From positions 49,781,639 through 49,845,638 of the forward strand of contig CM073595.1 of the NCBI GenBank assembly GCA_037074705.1: 64,000 nucleotides of DNA, read 5' to 3'. Below the pieces are notes generated by a model. That model searched no databases. It was not told the DNA's origin and saw only the letters and a list, made by a program, of their open reading frames with translations. Origin of the DNA: Zhengitettix transpicula. Taxonomy: Eukaryota; Arthropoda; Insecta; Orthoptera; Tetrigidae. A program made the translations under genes and the position numbers. Shown piece by piece: positions 51,101-60,549 of this stretch (within the stretch, counting starts at the first letter, position 1; each line of letters starts with the position of its first letter).

Positions 51101-54100
51101 AGGAAACTAGTATAAATACTTACAGAGCACAGCAACACCGCTCCATCGGTTTTCTCAAACTGTGAGCATGCTGCTTCACGGTCCTGCAAAACGAAATGAT
51201 TTGTCATTAAACTCTTAGATCCTAGACACCACCTTAAGTATTGGTTAAAAGAAAAGAAACTTTCATATGAGGATATAAAGTTACAACCATACACCATGCA
51301 GTTTGAAGATTCCAAATTTCCGTTCTAGGATAGATCAACCAGGCCGTCGTAATTAATCTGATTGCAGCTCTTTCATTATTTACTGAAAAGCCTTTACGTT
51401 TAATGAATTCTTGGTTCACGGCATGGTAATCCGTCATCGACAACTTCCTTAGCATCCGCCGTTGTCGCAATTCAGAAAAGGAATTCGACTGCAAAATCCT
51501 ACTACACTTCCAAACTCGCATGCGAAAACGGACAAGCTCAATCTCTTGGGTCTGATAGGATTGTGTGGGTGTAGATGAGCTCGGACGTTCTGTTTCCTGT
51601 CACAGAAGATTTGTTTTACAGTTGGACACGCAGGTTCCGACCTTTATTCCTACCTGATCATACTGCTGCACAAGTCTGTAAAAACGGTTACAAACCCTTG
51701 TCAAACAACTAGAGTAAAGCTAGGCTAGTTGGCTCACCTTTTGCTCCATGTCTCCATTCAACCTGAAGAACGTAATGCTAGAGCCGTAGTGATCTTTGTA
51801 AAATTCGGCGCACATCACGTTGTACACAAACTCCACCATGTTGCGGGTCGCCAGAAATATAACGATCTTTTTGGGCTTCACGGCCTGAAAAAAACCGAGA
51901 GGTTAGCCCGACTACGGAGAAGCGACGTCCGTCGGACGACGGCGACACGGACAACCTACCTCGTGCAGACGATCGAGGAGCCCGAGAAGCCACACGAAGC
52001 GCATCTTGGCGGGCCATACGGCGTACAGCTGCCTCAGCCTGGACGGTATGACGAACGAGTCACTCTCGGATGATTCCATGCCCACGGAGGCGGGGTCGTT
52101 CAAAACGAGGCCCGCAAGGCGCTGCACGGAAGGCGTCAGCGTGGCCGACAACATCACAGTCTGACGACGCTCCTGCTGCCCCGCTTCGGCCCTTTGCTGA
52201 TCCATGATCGCCACCAGACTACAAACAAACATCCCAATGAGACCTCAGCCGTCCGTTGCACATTCGTAAATTGGAAATCCGCTACATAAGCGAACAGAAA
52301 CGAGAAATGAGTCAGACCTGCCGACTGTGCGCTCGTAGCCCATTTTCATGAGGCAGTCCGCTTCGTCCAAGATCAGCCAAGACACTTTGTCCAACCGGGC
52401 AGCCTTCGTGTTCTGAGCGTGGTCCAGTAGGCGAGCAGGAGTCCCTATCAGGACCGTGAGGCCCTTATGCAGGCGCATCTTCTCAGAGTGACGCTTGTAT
52501 CCGCCACAAAAACACCCCACCACCAGCCAGTTAGACATCTGAAACAAATAGTTCATCATTTATTAAGTCAAAAAATCCTAAATTGGTAAATAAAATATTA
52601 TTTTAAATACGTAGTTCTTGGGTTTCCACCCGGGTCAAAGAAAGATTAGCACATAGACATAAACGCAGATTTATTTATATTAATTTTTTAACGAGTTATT
52701 TAGGCTAATTTGTTGGCATGTGCTATACATATAGCAGTTGCATGCGTCCTGATGAGGCTTGCATCCAGTGATACATTCTCATGACCTCAAACTAGGTATA
52801 TTGGTCACACCTTCTTGAACCTTCTACAGTCTTGGCCTTAACAGTGGTTTGGATGGTCTTCTATTTTGTCGTCGTGTTCTGTGCTTCTTTCGTGGATAAC
52901 ATCTTGAATTGTAGGTACGCGCAGGTCTGTGGTTGCTGTGGTTTGTTACATACAATGGGGGTATTCACTAGTTTTCGGATAATTTTTCATTGGAATCTCT
53001 GAATGGTTTTAGTATTCGATTTTGTGGAACAGCCCCACATTTCTACTTCGTAAGTCCATATAATCTGATGACCCAGATTAAAGCACGGTTTTTAGAGCTA
53101 ATAATTTATAATGATCGACTCTTAGTTAAAATTATTGCTAAAAGTAACGAAGACAAGAAACAGACGCCCATTCTCTTAATTTTCATCTAGAAGATTACGA
53201 TTAATTCAACTTATTCTGTGATAAACAGTGCTAGTGCAACGTATCTTTACCGCACCTGGAAATTTGATCAGAAAAAAATATCGGCGTAAAAGTGGCAATT
53301 TCGCAATGTAGAGGATAAATCGTTAACTTCATAGGAGAGCGTATACATTTCATTGTTACTAAAAATCGAATACATAAATCGAGGAAAATATTTGTTTCTA
53401 TGGCTTAGTAGCGGACAGAATTAGTTGTAACTCGTGAAAAGTAAAACGACAGACATGTACTTTATGGGCAACTTCAACTTCATTTTTGATAATGAAGGAA
53501 AGGATCAATATAGAAACAAAGTATATAAAACCTAAGTGGAACGGATAATTATTCTGATTCGGAGCCTCAAGTTATCCACCCGCTTAAATGCGGAGGCAGA
53601 CACGCATTTCATTTCCTCAGGGGAGTTTACAGAGTTCCTAACATACGGCGGAGTTGGTATTATCTTTATGTTCCATCTCTTATTTTCCTAAGGCGAAACG
53701 CACGTAGTGCGGTGGAAAATCCTCCGGAAGCAAAAAGCGGCGTTTCGAGTTGGATCTGCGGGATAGGCGGTCTCGTAAGTCAACACAACCATGAGGCTCG
53801 GCTCTCAAACAAGGAGCAGGAATTTGGGTACGGAAATAAAAGACATCGTTGGAGTTATCACACTTTCCAAACATATTAAGCCAACGGCACTGGGAGGACT
53901 TACAAGTCACTAGCTGAGTAGAATACATGGGCAACAATTATGCGAAATCATAATAAGTCCAGAATGTGTCATAACGTTATAAACGAAAAAGGTCAAAAAG
54001 GTGTTATTCGGCATCGGCTGCATAGACGCGTTTGTCTACTATATGCCTCATACGTTGTAGGTCACATTTCCCTAGACCCGTGTCGTTCCCCATCCGGTCC

Positions 54101-57100
54101 ATAACATTCTTTAACCTGGAAAATATCACTATATTCGTGGCTTGTACCATAGCATGCTGAGAGTCACGCCTGACACGTACATCGGTCAGTCCGAAATCTT
54201 GGTAGTTCATCAGCCCCGAAAACTATCTGCAATTTCACTCTCTAATGGAGGAAACCAATGTCTCAGATTCGAGATTGGTAGTGAACAATTGAGTGTTCTG
54301 GTAAACTGAAATGTATCGGACTCGGAACTGTTTCAAACACTCATAGACTGGAGGCACCGTCGTACCTGTGGTCTAAGACAGACTAACCACGATTGGTGAT
54401 CCTGAGGAGACCTCACCTTGAAGATGGTTTCGGCAACGCGGCCGACCTGCATGGCCAACTCCCTCGTGGGCAGGATGATGACTGCGTGGATGCCGTCCTT
54501 GCGCTGGAGCCTGGGCTGTCGCTGGCTGAGGTGCTGGAGTAGAGGCAACAGGTACACCAGGGTCTTGCCGGTGCCAGTCTCCGAACTCACCATGGCGTCG
54601 CGGCCCTGCACCAGCAAAGGAATCGCTTGTTCTTGCACGCTCGTGGTGTTCGTCAGCTTCATAATCTTGCACACTTTATTGGCCTGCAAAAGACACAAGC
54701 CAGAATGTCTCACGAGCAAGGCACAGAGCCAGGGATTTTCTTCTTACATTAACAGAAAATTCAATACTAATGAAGCCGTTATTCTCTCCCGAATAAACTA
54801 AGACGACAAATGTACTCACTATGTACGGAGTAAGGCCCAATTTCTCGAATTTTTCTGCCGAAGATTCCACGCCACCTTCACCTTCGTCGATCATTTCTTC
54901 TTCTGAATCCTGTGAACAGAAAAGGAAGCAGCATTGAATCTCTCCATGCCAAAGCCCTCGCATTGGACTGAATAATAATACATTGTGCCTATGCTAAAGT
55001 TACGTTTACATCTTCAAAACCACATAACTTAGTCCTTATTATCAATAAATTGTCTTTTAACAGACAAAACACACATTTCCACATACAACTATTACAATTT
55101 GATAATTAATATCGCCCGAGATGCAACAAATTTGTCTGAATTAACGCTTCTACACATATAAATAAAATTTTTAGTAGCTTCCGGTATCCTATAAATGAAT
55201 CTTACAGGTAAAGGAAAAGGCATTCTGATTTGGGGCTGACCAGGAAATGCTAAGGATAAAAATACAGCAATCGTATGCAAATCCGTGAACTGCAGTAGTC
55301 TTCATGTGAAAAATCGGCAACGATTAAAGATTTCTTAAATCGCACAGTAAAAGAAATTTTATATAAAAAAATATTTCATATTATTTCAATCAATATAAAT
55401 AAGCAGTGGTGTGGGTGTTGCAATTGTTGCGACACAAGACACCAACAGGATATATTTCAGTGATGTGGTCGGACTGTAACAATGAAGTCGGAAGATATTT
55501 CTAAAAAGTACTAGACGATATACCATAAAATCCTGGCCAGTAGAAAGCATAGAAAGAAGTGTATGAATGTTTCTGAAATGTGGTGTCGTAAAATAATTAA
55601 GGAAGGCAGAGCTTCAGAAGATATCAACGTGGTAAAGTATCGTAGTACCCCGAAAAGGAGACGAGGCAAAATAGTGGGGTATAGCAGCTATAGACGCGAT
55701 CATGACGAGATTTTTCACAGACGGTTACTGAAGGCCGCTCCAAGTCATTACCGCAATCAGTCGTAAATTTAACTACGGTTCGATTTAGACAACGCAGGTC
55801 TGTTAAAAATGACACTGACTCGCTTTGCCAGGCTAATATTTAACAACGGTAAATTTTTCTCATGCGCCTTTTCAGATATACAACTACCGACTCGATTCAA
55901 GGCGTTTAATTCGGAGAGAGAGAAGTCTCCCAGAGTTCTGGCGGAATGTATGACATTATTAGGACACTTGTTTTTGTGGTGATTTGATCTGTGAGGGGAA
56001 CCGATTGATACACTGCGCAGTTAAATGACAGGTACTACCAAATCTACTTGTAATAACACGGAGCAAAGGTAAGTAATATAAACTGAGTATTTTCATCAAC
56101 ACGTTTTCAAATTTAAAGGGAGATTGTTGTCAACGTTTGGTGAGTAGACGTAAAATAAAGTAGAGAAATATTGGAAAGCACTGCCACAAAATTTTAATTC
56201 ATATGTATGACTTTTCCTACAGCCTTCGAACATTGTATGCTCATTACTAATACACTATTGCATTTTTCACCACATACTACAACAATATATTCCCAACCCA
56301 CCCTCAATTTTTGGGGGTGAGTTACCCCACCTTATTCTAGAATTAACTCTACAAACTGATTACAGTCCTTATATAATCTGATTTTATATAATATATAATG
56401 ATCTGATTTTTATACCCTGATCACAGCTTCCTCCAGAATTCTTACCCAACACTGTATCCTCCAATGCATTTCAATTAAAGCCTTTTTCCCCGACACTTAA
56501 CTATATAGGGTGACCCAGGAAACTGGTGCACCTCAAATAACTTTTTCGTTTATACTGGTATTGGAAACATTTATATTAGAGGTTATTTTATGCTAAAGTA
56601 AAGGTGACGATTCTTTTCAAGTAATTTCATTCGTGCACAAGATACAACTGATGTAATCACTTTTTCAAATAAGACAACATAATTTAACAAAGACCACACT
56701 TTAATGCACTCCTTAAGATGCATTCAAATATTGATCCCAAAATTAAAATTTTGATTTGAAGGGATAACACGACCAAAGATGAATCGGATAGATTAATATA
56801 ATAGCCGTGCAATGTTGATCTGATGTGTGGCGTATCAGACCTGTGTATAGCAATAGACTTTGTGATGAAAAAATACTAAAGAAATAATAATAATACAAGG
56901 TAAATACCTCCTATTATTATTATTATTTCTGTAGTATTTTTTCATATGACTAGCTTTAAAAGTGTTACAATGTGAAGTTGTATTACAGATATACTCTCAT
57001 GACTAGAGAGTTTGTAATATGTCTGTTATGATGAGGAGTCCTCACTTTTATGGTGGGGACAATTGAAAGTTTTCATTCTAATAATGGCGAATAAGCTTTA

Positions 57101-58818
57101 AATATAGAATAATGTTTTTATCTTCAAAAAAAATTGTTTCTGCAATATGAGCATCCACTTTTTATTCTAGTATATATAACAGAACAACTTTATTTGTGAT
57201 ACTTTGAGCATCAGTTAAAATTAAAACTTATTGGTCAGTTAAAAAAAAAAAATAGCTGGTATCAGCTATGTTACAAATTTGAAAAAAGTATGGGGACCAT
57301 AGGTATTATGAAGTAAACTCATATTAACAACTACTGGAGTTAATTAATTATTTAAGAAATAATTTTTGTGTCAGTGAAACAAAATGTTTATCTGAAAAAA
57401 TTAAAAACGTTGTCATATATAAATATTGAACGTAACAGATTAAAAACAATGTTTTTGAAGCTAATACTACACAAATCCCTATGTAAATGAATAAATATAA
57501 ATAACAGATTTAAAACCTTGTTTTTGAAAATAGAATTACAAAACTTCACAAGGTAAGAAGTCAGGAGTAGCATAACCATCATTGTAGTAAATGAAAGCTT
57601 TAAAAGTCAAATTAATAAATAATAATTAGATCATATACAAAAAGGAAGAAATAAATACATTTTGCAACTCTTTCTTCCACAGAATTTTTTTGAATAACTT
57701 TATATACAAGTTAGCAACAGAAGGTTTAGATCAACTGCATGTCAATTAGTGATTGAAATATTTCAATTAAACTTATTTTCCACATTTGTATAAGGTGGTT
57801 TTAACGTTATCAGCATTATACAAAAATGTGTTGGTACAAGGGCACTTAAGTAAACTTAAATTATAACTACTCGACAATGCTCGCCTTGAATGTTAAAGAT
57901 TTAATTAATTGGAGTGATTTTAATGTTACCATTAAAAAAATTCTCATTTATTTGTAGTTATATATATATTAAAATTGACCATGTTATTGGAAATTAAAAG
58001 TATGACATCAATAAAACGATTTATTTAAGAAGTTCATTTAAAATTCATTTCAAATGACAAAGATATATGTTGATTTTTATATTATTGCAACAATACTAAT
58101 ATTCTCATATTTTTAAAAATAGGAACATTATACTCAGAATAAAATTGATAAAAAAATTACAACTAAAAACAGACTGAATGAATAGATTTCATTAAATTTA
58201 TCAGCGATAAAATATCACACAACCACCAAATGTAACCATAACAAATTGTGCAGTGTAAAGTTTAAACGAACTTAATATATATATTAGAAAACATTTCAAT
58301 GCCTTAGTAGTGTAATACATATTCAACACTAAAATGAAACTCAATAAGAAACATGTTCTTTATAATCTATTGAATATGTGATATATGTGTACCAAAAGCA
58401 GTGTTTCACATATATTACTTGTCTTACCACAGTTGAAACAGTATTTTCAGACTAGCTTTAAAACTATAATTTACTAAATTCATAATATATTTTCTGATTT
58501 GCGCATTCAGAGGTTATGTTTTATAAGTTTAAAGGCACTATTCTAATAGCATTAGTGCATAACATTTTACAGTGTATTGGCTTTGAAACATGACAATACA
58601 ATTATATTGTTTATTGAAAATACATATTACAGTTCCAGTTGAAATAACAAACATTTTTCAACAAATTTAAACTAAATGGGCATTTTTAGGTTTGAGCATG
58701 CATGCCACAGGTATATCAACATTAATAACATAAGCTTAAACAGACGAGATAACACAAAATAAAATAATAATAGTTACAGTAATACTAATTACTGGTAACA
58801 TACCGTATTAGTCTCCAT
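38922..58818 (-). CDS. DDX31: DDX31/Dbp7-family DEAD-box RNA helicase, whole gene model (11 exons)
   Basis: Joined coding exons on the minus strand: 58818-58804, 54909-54820, 54683-54417, 52538-52318, 52218-51960, 51884-51738, 51183-51124, 44969-44779, 44569-44524, 43900-43831 and 39196-38922. All introns are GT-AG and all phases agree. The model is 1641 nt, or 546 residues plus stop. Visible motifs are Q-motif glutamine at 52, Walker A SETGTGKT at 69-76, PTREL at 107-111, GG at 136-137, TPAR at 157-160, DEAD at 182-185, SAT at 222-224, motif V-like DVGSRGLQ at 354-361, HRVGRTAR at 382-389, and a C-terminal region with FGLRDTP typical of DDX31/Dbp7 (DUF4217). Known family role: ATP-dependent RNA helicase in nucleolar 60S subunit biogenesis. 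The model lacks the long basic N-terminus of characterised homologues; upstream exons may be missed. The body is very secure, the first exon tentative. Confidence 0.9.
39818..40754 (+). mobile_element. Helitron-like element, copy H7 (in DDX31 intron)
   Basis: A, then TCTAATAAATAAAGCAGAGT, through several GTTTCTAC and ATAACGC blocks, to TCGGGCAACGCCGGGCACCC and AGCTAA. The last four bases CTAA still fit CTRR, but the base after is A. 937 bp, opposite in orientation to the host gene. Confidence 0.78.
43143..43783 (+). mobile_element. Helitron-like element, copy H8 (in DDX31 intron)
   Basis: The head TGTATATAATCAAAAAGGAT matches H2 (with C to G at the second base) and the end is CACCCAGCTAG followed by T. 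The body matches H2, including ACCATGACGTCACGCGAGAA and CGACGAACAAAGGAA. The 3' hairpin is mutated (GTGGAAACGCTGGCCAC). 641 bp. Confidence 0.75.
43831..43900 (-). CDS. DDX31: DDX31 exon: start of C-terminal domain
   Basis: Seventy nucleotides with acceptor TGCTGTTTCAG and donor GTAAGT, phase 0 in and phase 1 out. It encodes KMKLENALKEDQNLYQLA, a predicted helix that corresponds to the family's L...FE.....D..L...A segment before the C-terminal domain. Confidence 0.85.
44524..44569 (-). CDS. DDX31: DDX31 exon: 46-nt micro-exon
   Basis: Acceptor TTTTCTAG and donor GTATGC. It completes the split codon AA|C (Asn) and adds 15 codons (IEESSLVGPFEERKK). The joined text SRDINIEE resembles the H-K-I-N-V-S-E segment of vertebrate DDX31, which supports both the donor chosen upstream and this exon. 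Confidence 0.8.
44779..44969 (-). CDS. DDX31: DDX31 exon: motifs V and VI
   Basis: Acceptor GGTTTTTTTCAG; donor AA|GTACTT, phase 2. It encodes DVGSRGLQFSNVAWIVQYNAP (motif V with RGLQ where RGLD is the rule) and DYVHRVGRTARAG (motif VI, arginine fingers), then LLILDQHELKYIQLLKSRDI. The reading frame stays open past the donor, but only this donor fits the phase and homology of the next exon. It follows a 6.15-kb intron, the longest in the gene. Confidence 0.93.
45281..45585. mobile_element. Palindromic repeat family B, copy B3 (in DDX31 intron)
   Basis: The left part, AAAAAAACTTACGTCTGATTC with GGCAATACAGACAAAAAAGG, and the inverted right part ending TTGTCTGTATTGGCTATC match B1 and B2. The arms carry TAGGCTCTTCTTA in inverted form. 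A TAAAATTT 8-mer at 45273-45280 and 45586-45593 may be a short flanking duplication. Confidence 0.8.
45365..45393 (-). ncRNA. Hammerhead-core-like motif in B3, left arm
   Basis: Minus strand CTGACGA, 17 nt, GAAAC; the stem is weaker than in B1. The right-arm equivalent (45501-45529, plus) has TAAAC instead of GAAAC and would be inactive. Confidence 0.25.
47472..47555 (+). repeat. 84-bp direct repeat D3, copy 1
   Basis: GCCGGTCGTTTACATGAAAA, AGATGTGAAGAGATC, TAGTAATGC; matches 48516-48599 with a handful of changes. Confidence 0.9.
48127..48147. repeat. C-rich low-complexity run
   Basis: Two C runs separated by TG, followed by pyrimidine-rich sequence; it makes the proline-rich ends of the overlapping ORFs. 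Confidence 0.9.
48516..48599 (+). repeat. 84-bp direct repeat D3, copy 2
   Basis: Same length and order as 47472-47555, offset 1044 bp. The sequence between the copies is unrelated to the flanks. Confidence 0.9.
48995..49172 (-). repeat. tRNA-derived SINE
   Basis: On the minus strand an A box TGGTGTAGTGG (49161-49151) and B box GGTTTCGAATCCC (49118-49106) are spaced as in a tRNA; then a tRNA-unrelated body ending in the GTGACACGTGATC and AAATCCAGAATGTGTC shared with 19114-19165. Pol III transcription would run on the minus strand. The CCGVVASAI-type ORF here is the usual false translation of such SINEs. Confidence 0.85.
51124..51183 (-). CDS. DDX31: DDX31 exon: 20-codon lobe-2 exon
   Basis: A 60-nt exon, acceptor TTTTGCAG and donor GTAAGT, phase 0. 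It encodes DREAACSQFEKTDGAVLLCS, the stretch leading to motif V (family pattern: R...F..F....GVLLCTD). Placement between the motif IV and motif V exons is exact. Confidence 0.92.
51738..51884 (-). CDS. DDX31: DDX31 exon: motif IV region of lobe 2
   Basis: Forty-nine codons between a polypyrimidine-rich TTTTTTTCAG acceptor and a GTGAGC donor, phase 0. It encodes KPKKIVIFLATRNMVEF (start of the second RecA lobe, motif IV) and ends in FFRLNGDMEQK, matching the F-x-R-L-H-G-x-M-E-Q motif of the family. Confidence 0.95.
51960..52218 (-). CDS. DDX31: DDX31 exon: SAT motif and inter-lobe linker
   Basis: Acceptor TTTGTTTGTAG, donor GTAGGT; completes a phase-2 codon and leaves phase 0. It encodes RRQTVMLSATLTPSVQRLA (motif III SAT coupling ATP hydrolysis to unwinding), then the family-typical stretch with NDPASVG, DSFVIPSRLRQLY and P-A-K-M-R-F-V. 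The human protein has a long insert near this point; here it is short and serine/acid-rich. The flanking intron downstream is only 75 bp. Confidence 0.95.
52318..52538 (-). CDS. DDX31: DDX31 exon: GG motif, motif Ib variant and DEAD box
   Basis: Begins after TATTTGTTTCAG and ends in CAG|GTCTGA, phase 0 in, phase 2 out. It encodes CGGYKRHSEKMRLHKG, close to the G-G-E-K-R-K-S-E-K block of DDX31, then LIGTPARLLDH (motif Ib, glycine replaced by alanine) and WLILDEADCLMKMGYE (motif II). The split codon AG|T gives serine. The methionine at the exon start is an internal residue, since the join to the preceding exon reproduces the family spacing. Confidence 0.95.
54417..54683 (-). CDS. DDX31: DDX31 exon: Q motif, Walker A and motif Ia
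   Basis: Eighty-nine codons with a TTTTGCAG acceptor and GTGAGG donor, phase 0. It contains TTSVQEQAIP (Q motif), VSSETGTGKT (motif I, ATP phosphate binding) and ILPTRELAMQ (motif Ia). The pattern TSVQ..AIP...QGRDA.V...TG.GKTL.Y is that of DDX31/Dbp7. The alanine usually opening motif I (AxTGxGKT) is serine here. The gene turns from lobe 1 N-part to the GG-containing exon over a 1.9-kb intron. Confidence 0.95.
54820..54909 (-). CDS. DDX31: DDX31 exon: acidic linker and start of Q-motif region
   Basis: Thirty codons between a CTGTTCACAG acceptor and a GTGAGT donor, phase 0 on both sides. The first half is acidic (DSEEEMIDEGEGG). The second half, KFEKLGLTPYI, holds the upstream aromatic residue and the G-L-x-P-x-I element that precede the Q motif in DEAD-box proteins. 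Acidic stretches ahead of the core are common in nucleolar helicases. Confidence 0.85.
54910..58803 (-). other. DDX31 candidate intron 1 (3.9 kb)
   Basis: AT-rich intron with no recognised coding exon. It holds a near-palindrome at 56863-56946 and a stretch near 56505-56570 (GGGTGACCCAGGAAACTGG) that looks like a dispersed insect repeat. Family proteins have a longer N-terminus, so this is where a missed exon would be sought. I saw none with both homology and splice sites. Confidence 0.4.
56863..56946. repeat. AT-rich hairpin with (AAT)n arms
   Basis: GATGAAAAAATACT with (AAT)n on the left is the approximate reverse complement of (ATT)n with GTAGTATTTTTTCAT on the right, around a short AGGTAAATACCT spacer. 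Confidence 0.8.
58804..58818 (-). CDS. DDX31: DDX31 candidate first coding exon
   Basis: On the minus strand an ATG in good context (A at -3, G at +4) opens five codons (METNT), then reaches a consensus donor GTATGT. The exon ends in phase 0, and the next secure exon starts in phase 0 with an acidic stretch, so the two join without a frame change. The choice rests only on start context, donor and phase. Fifteen nucleotides are too few for homology, and the true N-terminus could lie in another exon of the 3.9-kb gap or outside the window. Confidence 0.4.
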
Positions 58819-60453
58819 TCTTTTAAAGTGTGATGTAAACACGTACCACTAACCAAACCTCTAATACACAACGAGGTTCTCGTCTCCTCTCTGACTGTAA
58901 AGATATGAACGTTTGGCACGTATCTTTCCTTAAAGATATAACTAACATAATGTACGGAATAATGATAATATCATTTATTTATATTTGCAATTATATTATA
59001 ATATAAATAATAATTTGTGGATAATGTACAATGGTTAAAGTTAAGCTTTCTAAACAGTTTTTATTTTCGATACAAATGTATTTTCTGTTATCCTATATTG
59101 GTATACTCGAATCTTTATTAGTATACTGTTGAGACTTTCAATTATTCGAATTTAATGTTGATAATGTACAGAAATACAGAAGGAACGGTTGTTACAGAAA
59201 ATAAAAGATAGTAAGAATAAATATTATTTTCTTGTGAGAAATAAATCAAGAAAAACAAAATAACATTGAAGATACTGTTTATATAAACATTAGAATTCAG
59301 TTCAGGCTGAAGCATACACAGTATCGCTCGACTTTAATCATAGATCCAAGTTCAACTTGGTTCAGTCCAAAGGTAAAAAATATAGCTAACTCAGCTTTTG
59401 AACAGTTTCCTTCTTTCTGCCACAATAGAATGACAAAGTAAACAGAATATGTATGTATAGAACGATGTCGTTAAGATACCTATTTATGTTAATTACAACC
59501 CTTAAATTATAGTGTTATTTCAGGTCGTAAATACGAGAATATACTAACTATTGAAGAGTTATATAATAAATTATTAAATTACTAATACTTTAGATATAAT
59601 TAATCCTTTTTATTCCCTTCCTTCATAAAAAATAATTTTCTATCCAGTAAAGGTAAAGAAAATTTCACTACAAAAATACAAACTCCGAATAAAGTAAATC
59701 TAACCTCCAAAACTTGTTATCATAGAAACACGCACAATAAAAATTTATTTAATTTTATTGTAGAAAAAATCGTAATTATTAAAATAGCTCACGCATTTCT
59801 AGTAATAGTATATTATTAAAACAATGGTTCCATGTCTATTTATCAACATAGTTGAAATATCTTCCAACCTAATAGGATATTTTTTTACGATAATTTATAC
59901 TTGATAACGGAAATAAAGAAACGTATTTAAAAACAATGGTGCTATTTTTTAAGAATTTTTACATAAATTTAAGGTAGAACCAATTTTTCTATGCATAATA
60001 TGTATAATATTTATTGACAAATTATTACAATGAGCATTCGATTAACAGCCCAAACTTTCTCTTTAGTTCTCGCTCATCATCTCATTTGTTGTAAGAGTGT
60101 ACTGATGCACGACTCTTCTCCCTTAATAAAAAAAATGACCACAGTCTAATAGTTGACTCTTTACTAGAAACCAAGAATCTCTCAAACTCGAAGGAGATAT
60201 GCTTAACAATGACGAGAGGATCATTACATTTTATGATCCTAAACCATGGAAATATAAATGTGTAGTGTTCATTAATCTCGCTGAATCCTCACACAGGTAT
60301 TGTATTTGTATAATTAGATACATTCGGCTTTCAAACTAGGCAATTGCACTGTGTCACTATAAAACGTAGGACTCATGTCGTCGATGGTCTGTTTCATAAG
60401 AATATTAGGTTTCTTTAAATGAATTTTATACCGAAGGAGAACTAGACGTTGAA
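58819..60453. other. Upstream flank of DDX31, no other gene recognised
   Basis: The first 100 bases (58819-58920) are less AT-rich and could hold the promoter or 5' UTR; no TATA or initiator element could be assigned. The rest is very AT-rich. Confidence 0.35.
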
Positions 60454-60454
60454 C

Positions 60455-60548
<94 letters not shown>
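60454..60548. repeat. (TA)n then (GA)n microsatellite
   Basis: About 54 bp of TA then about 40 bp of GA. The two low-complexity minus ORFs across it are artefacts. Confidence 0.97.

Positions 60549-60549
<1 letters not shown>

Larger units (their letters stand above)
44970..51123 (-). other. DDX31 long intron (6.15 kb)
   Basis: The intron separates the 20-codon exon from the motif V/VI exon. It holds one palindromic repeat copy (45281-45585), a pair of 84-bp direct repeats (47472-47555, 48516-48599), a tRNA-derived SINE (48995-49172), a C-rich stretch (48127-48147) and two islands of higher GC (46540-46870, 50090-50340). No other gene is apparent within it. Confidence 0.7.

Noticed and set aside
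55440..55800. Possible missed basic N-terminal exon of DDX31
   Set aside because: The basic ORF (55563-55766) lies on the plus strand, opposite to the gene, and the minus-strand frame there has no acceptor-donor pair in phase.
56505..56570. GGGTGACCCAGGAAACTGG stretch resembling a dispersed insect repeat
   Set aside because: Only one copy in the window and no border could be set.
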